Shown: piece by piece, positions 61,890 to 64,000 of the stretch | How positions within the stretch are numbered: position 1 is the stretch's first letter | Layout of the letters: every line of letters starts with the position of its first letter | Assembly (NCBI GenBank): GCA_029721515.1 | Contig: CM056567.1 | Location: 495,674 to 559,673 of the forward strand | Direction of reading: 5' to 3' | DNA length: 64,000 nucleotides | Source of the DNA: Synanceia verrucosa | Lineage: Eukaryota > Chordata > Actinopteri > Perciformes > Synanceiidae | Program-made: the position numbers and the translations under genes | Notes under the pieces: generated by a model | Databases searched by the model: none | Told to the model about the DNA's origin: nothing | What the model saw: the letters and a program-made list of their open reading frames with translations, nothing else

Positions 61890-61916
<27 letters not shown>

Positions 61917-61939
61917 TTATATAAGAATACATATATATG

Positions 61940-61979
<40 letters not shown>

Positions 61980-62034
61980 TATATATACACACACATATAT
62001 ACACATATATGTGTGTGTGTATATATATATATAC

Positions 62035-62072
<38 letters not shown>

Positions 62073-62203
62073 GTATATATATATATACACACACACACAT
62101 ATATATGTATACATATATATATACACATATGTACACATATATACATATGTATATGTACGTGTATATATACGTACGTGTATATATATATATATATACATAT
62201 AAT
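61890..62203. repeat. Compound (CA)n/(TA)n microsatellite
   Basis: CA, TA and GTATA runs in mirrored order. TATACACACACATATATGTA-type segments make several long self-complementary stretches. The 60-150-codon Tyr/Ile frames here are artefacts. Confidence 0.95.
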
Positions 62204-63212
62204 AGTAGTGAGAATAGTATTCTCACTACTATTATTGGCTTAATTTAACACAGCAATAATTGCTTTTAATAAAAGGACTTGTTAGTGATTTTACTGGCTG
62301 ATAAGTAACAAAAATGATCAACACAAAAACTTACAAACTGTGTGTGGAGTTATTTTATGTGATGCAACATGATGTCTGACACTACAAACTCACTGAATAA
62401 AAGTAAAACGACACACCAGCTCCTCCAACAAAAGATAGAAATCCACTTATTAAATATTAATTACATGTAAATACTGTAGTTCGTCCTGACATTTTGTTTA
62501 AATCATACCTCAGCTCAAGTGGCAGACTGCGTAATATGACACCTGACAACAAACATACAGCTAAATTAACAAAAATGAAGCCACTTTGAATGTCTTGATG
62601 ATCGTTTGTCACTTTCTGTGTAGTGCCATTATGACCGTAATTAAACTATAGCAAAGCATACATAAATATTAAACTTTGTTTCTATTAATAATCTATTCTG
62701 TTTAATTGTTGTCAATAAACAAATATAATATTACTACCTTTCATGCTTTCATCATAATTTGCTATTGATATTAATATGTTTTATTAGGGCTGTAACGTTA
62801 TGCGTGTGAAAACCGAAATTGCAATACTCAGAGCCACGATCCCGTATCGCAATGTAAGAAGGCAGAATCCCAATACATGAAAAAGTTATCATTATTTATT
62901 TGACATTAATCTATTTTAAAATACGTAGGCCGGTCACTTCCCATTCCGTACCGGAAAGCTGATCTGAGCTGCTGAGCGGATGTAGACGTTGCCGCTGATT
63001 TAGATGCGTTTTGCACAAGCGCAAGCCTAAACCAGAAAACTAGTTATGATAATAAACAGTACCAGACTGCAAGGAAAACTCTACCCCCAAGAAAACCACC
63101 GGGAATTTGCAGGTAACCTGCTCCGCCGTGTCAGCAGTAGAGAGCTCCGTTTAAACTTTTACTAGGGATGTCGCCGCTTGCAGCTAAACACCGTTAAACG
63201 TTTCTTGGAGAT
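62204..63212. other. Region upstream of pogz exon 1, possible DNA-element fragment
   Basis: Mostly unique AT-rich sequence. AGGGCTGTAACGTTATGCGT at 62787, followed by AACCGAAATTGCAATACTCA and CCCGTATCGCAATGTAAGAA, resembles the end of a non-autonomous DNA element dispersed in fish, but I could not find its other end. A 5'UTR exon of pogz may lie here, but none is convincing. Confidence 0.35.
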
Positions 63213-63384
63213 ATGGTGGATAGCTGTTGTGCTCCGGGATGCCAGAACAGCCGAGGACGAGCAAAGATCATTTTACTGGATTACCAAAGCTCCTGAACAA
63301 AGACGGATAACTGCCATAAAACGATCAGGAAGCGATCATAAGAAAACAGAGCGGTGGGAACCAGCAGCAACCATTTTTTATCAG
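63213..63384 (+). pseudogene. THAP-domain first exon, frameshifted
   Basis: ATG 63213 opens MVDSCCAPGCQNSRGRAK, the typical start of a fish THAP zinc-coordinating domain (C-x-x-x-C spacing). The frame then stops at 63294. The +1 frame continues the domain as SFYWITKAPEQRRITAIKRS and KKTERWEPA, ending at a plausible donor CAG|GTACAG at 63384. The second half of the domain (the C-x2-H ligands) would be in a later exon beyond the window. THAP domains bind DNA and occur in THAP proteins and in P-element- and Kolobok-type transposases. The single shift near 63262 suggests a dead gene or element copy; a sequence error is also possible. Confidence 0.65.
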
Positions 63385-64000
63385 GTACAGAATCCAGCAT
63401 CCCCTAAACTTTATATCTGATTTATTTTACATGCTTTTATTACGATTCTGAACGCTTGTACTTTCATTAAACACATGTTAGACCAAGGTCTTATGGCGTG
63501 GATTTTGTGAAGCTTCCCATTACTCACACAGCAAAAAGCAAACACAACGTAAAAATGTTTGTCTGCAGAGTCGTTTCAGTCTTTCTTCAGATAAAACTCA
63601 ATGCACGTTATGTCTGCTAGTGTGCTGTTTACATGTCTGTTCTTGTGATTACAGCAATGAACAGAGCATTGTGTGTTTTCTAGTAATATGATTCACAAGA
63701 GAAGAGACTTTAAAACATCTACAACAACGACTAAACCTTTTCAAGATTGGTGGAAAGTATACTGGGGCATGATAAGGGTCAGAGATATTTAGTCTTTAGT
63801 ATTTACTTGTGCATATAGTCATAGCTTGTGATTTAAAAAAAGGCATAAATTGACTGGGATTTCACTGCCAAAATGGCGGTGTAAACAAAGTCACGTTTGA
63901 TCCGGAGTACTGTGGCTTCAGCTTGACTGTTGCTGGATAACAGCTGACTTCACTGAAGACTACTCTGGTTTACTGTTTACCTGAGACCAGGTAAACAGGT
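63385..64000. other. Right end of window, no feature recognised
   Basis: Unique sequence following the THAP-like exon. If that exon is real, this is its intron. No further exon seen. Confidence 0.5.

Noticed and set aside
61782..62248. Ile/Tyr/Val-rich frames of up to 153 codons
   Set aside because: Compound CA/TA microsatellite read in all frames.

Overview
This is a window of teleost fish genomic DNA. The evidence is the intron-rich vertebrate genes, the fish-type Tc1 transposons, a dispersed repeat family typical of fish, and very heavy mini- and microsatellite load. Three vertebrate genes can be supported. (1) A 5'-incomplete C1orf54-like gene lies on + at 491-1639. (2) A complete three-exon CART neuropeptide precursor gene (cartpt family) lies on + at 10960-13330, with a TATA box at 10726-10733. 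(3) A pogz gene (pogo transposable element derived with zinc finger domain) lies on - and spans 61865 down to 42237. It has 21 coding exons that join in phase, one of them cut by a 500-N assembly gap. A frameshifted THAP-domain exon sits at 63213-63384.

Layout. 1-2.3 kb: C1orf54-like exons, a 42-bp tandem repeat and a minisatellite built from splice-donor-like units. 3.7-6.8 kb: a 3.1-kb TATAC-rich minisatellite. 7.9-9.2 kb: a 21-bp minisatellite. 10.7-13.5 kb: the CART gene, with a (GATA)n block in intron 1. 13.7-40.5 kb: one AT-rich satellite array of about 27 kb with monomers of about 165-180 bp (roughly 155 copies). It is organised into several higher-order repeats (about 346 bp, 688 bp, 2.6-2.7 kb and 2.57 kb). 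40.54 kb: a dead Tc1-like element abuts the end of the array. 42.2-61.9 kb: pogz, whose introns hold four more Tc1/mariner-type elements, a foldback element and five minisatellites.

The order C1orf54-like / CART / POGZ fits human 1q21, where C1orf54 and POGZ lie. Human CARTPT is on 5q13, part of the same ancient paralogon. The CART gene here may therefore be a duplicate that mammals lost. More than half of the window is tandem repeat.

The most unusual features are the nested higher-order satellite next to ordinary genes, patches inside it where every T-run is shortened (probably a sequencing artefact), and a nearly intact Tc1 element with perfect 51-bp terminal repeats and a one-base shift in an A7 run. 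Exon boundaries were set by hand from GT/AG sites, reading phase and remembered human family members. No alignment was run, and single-base errors are possible.
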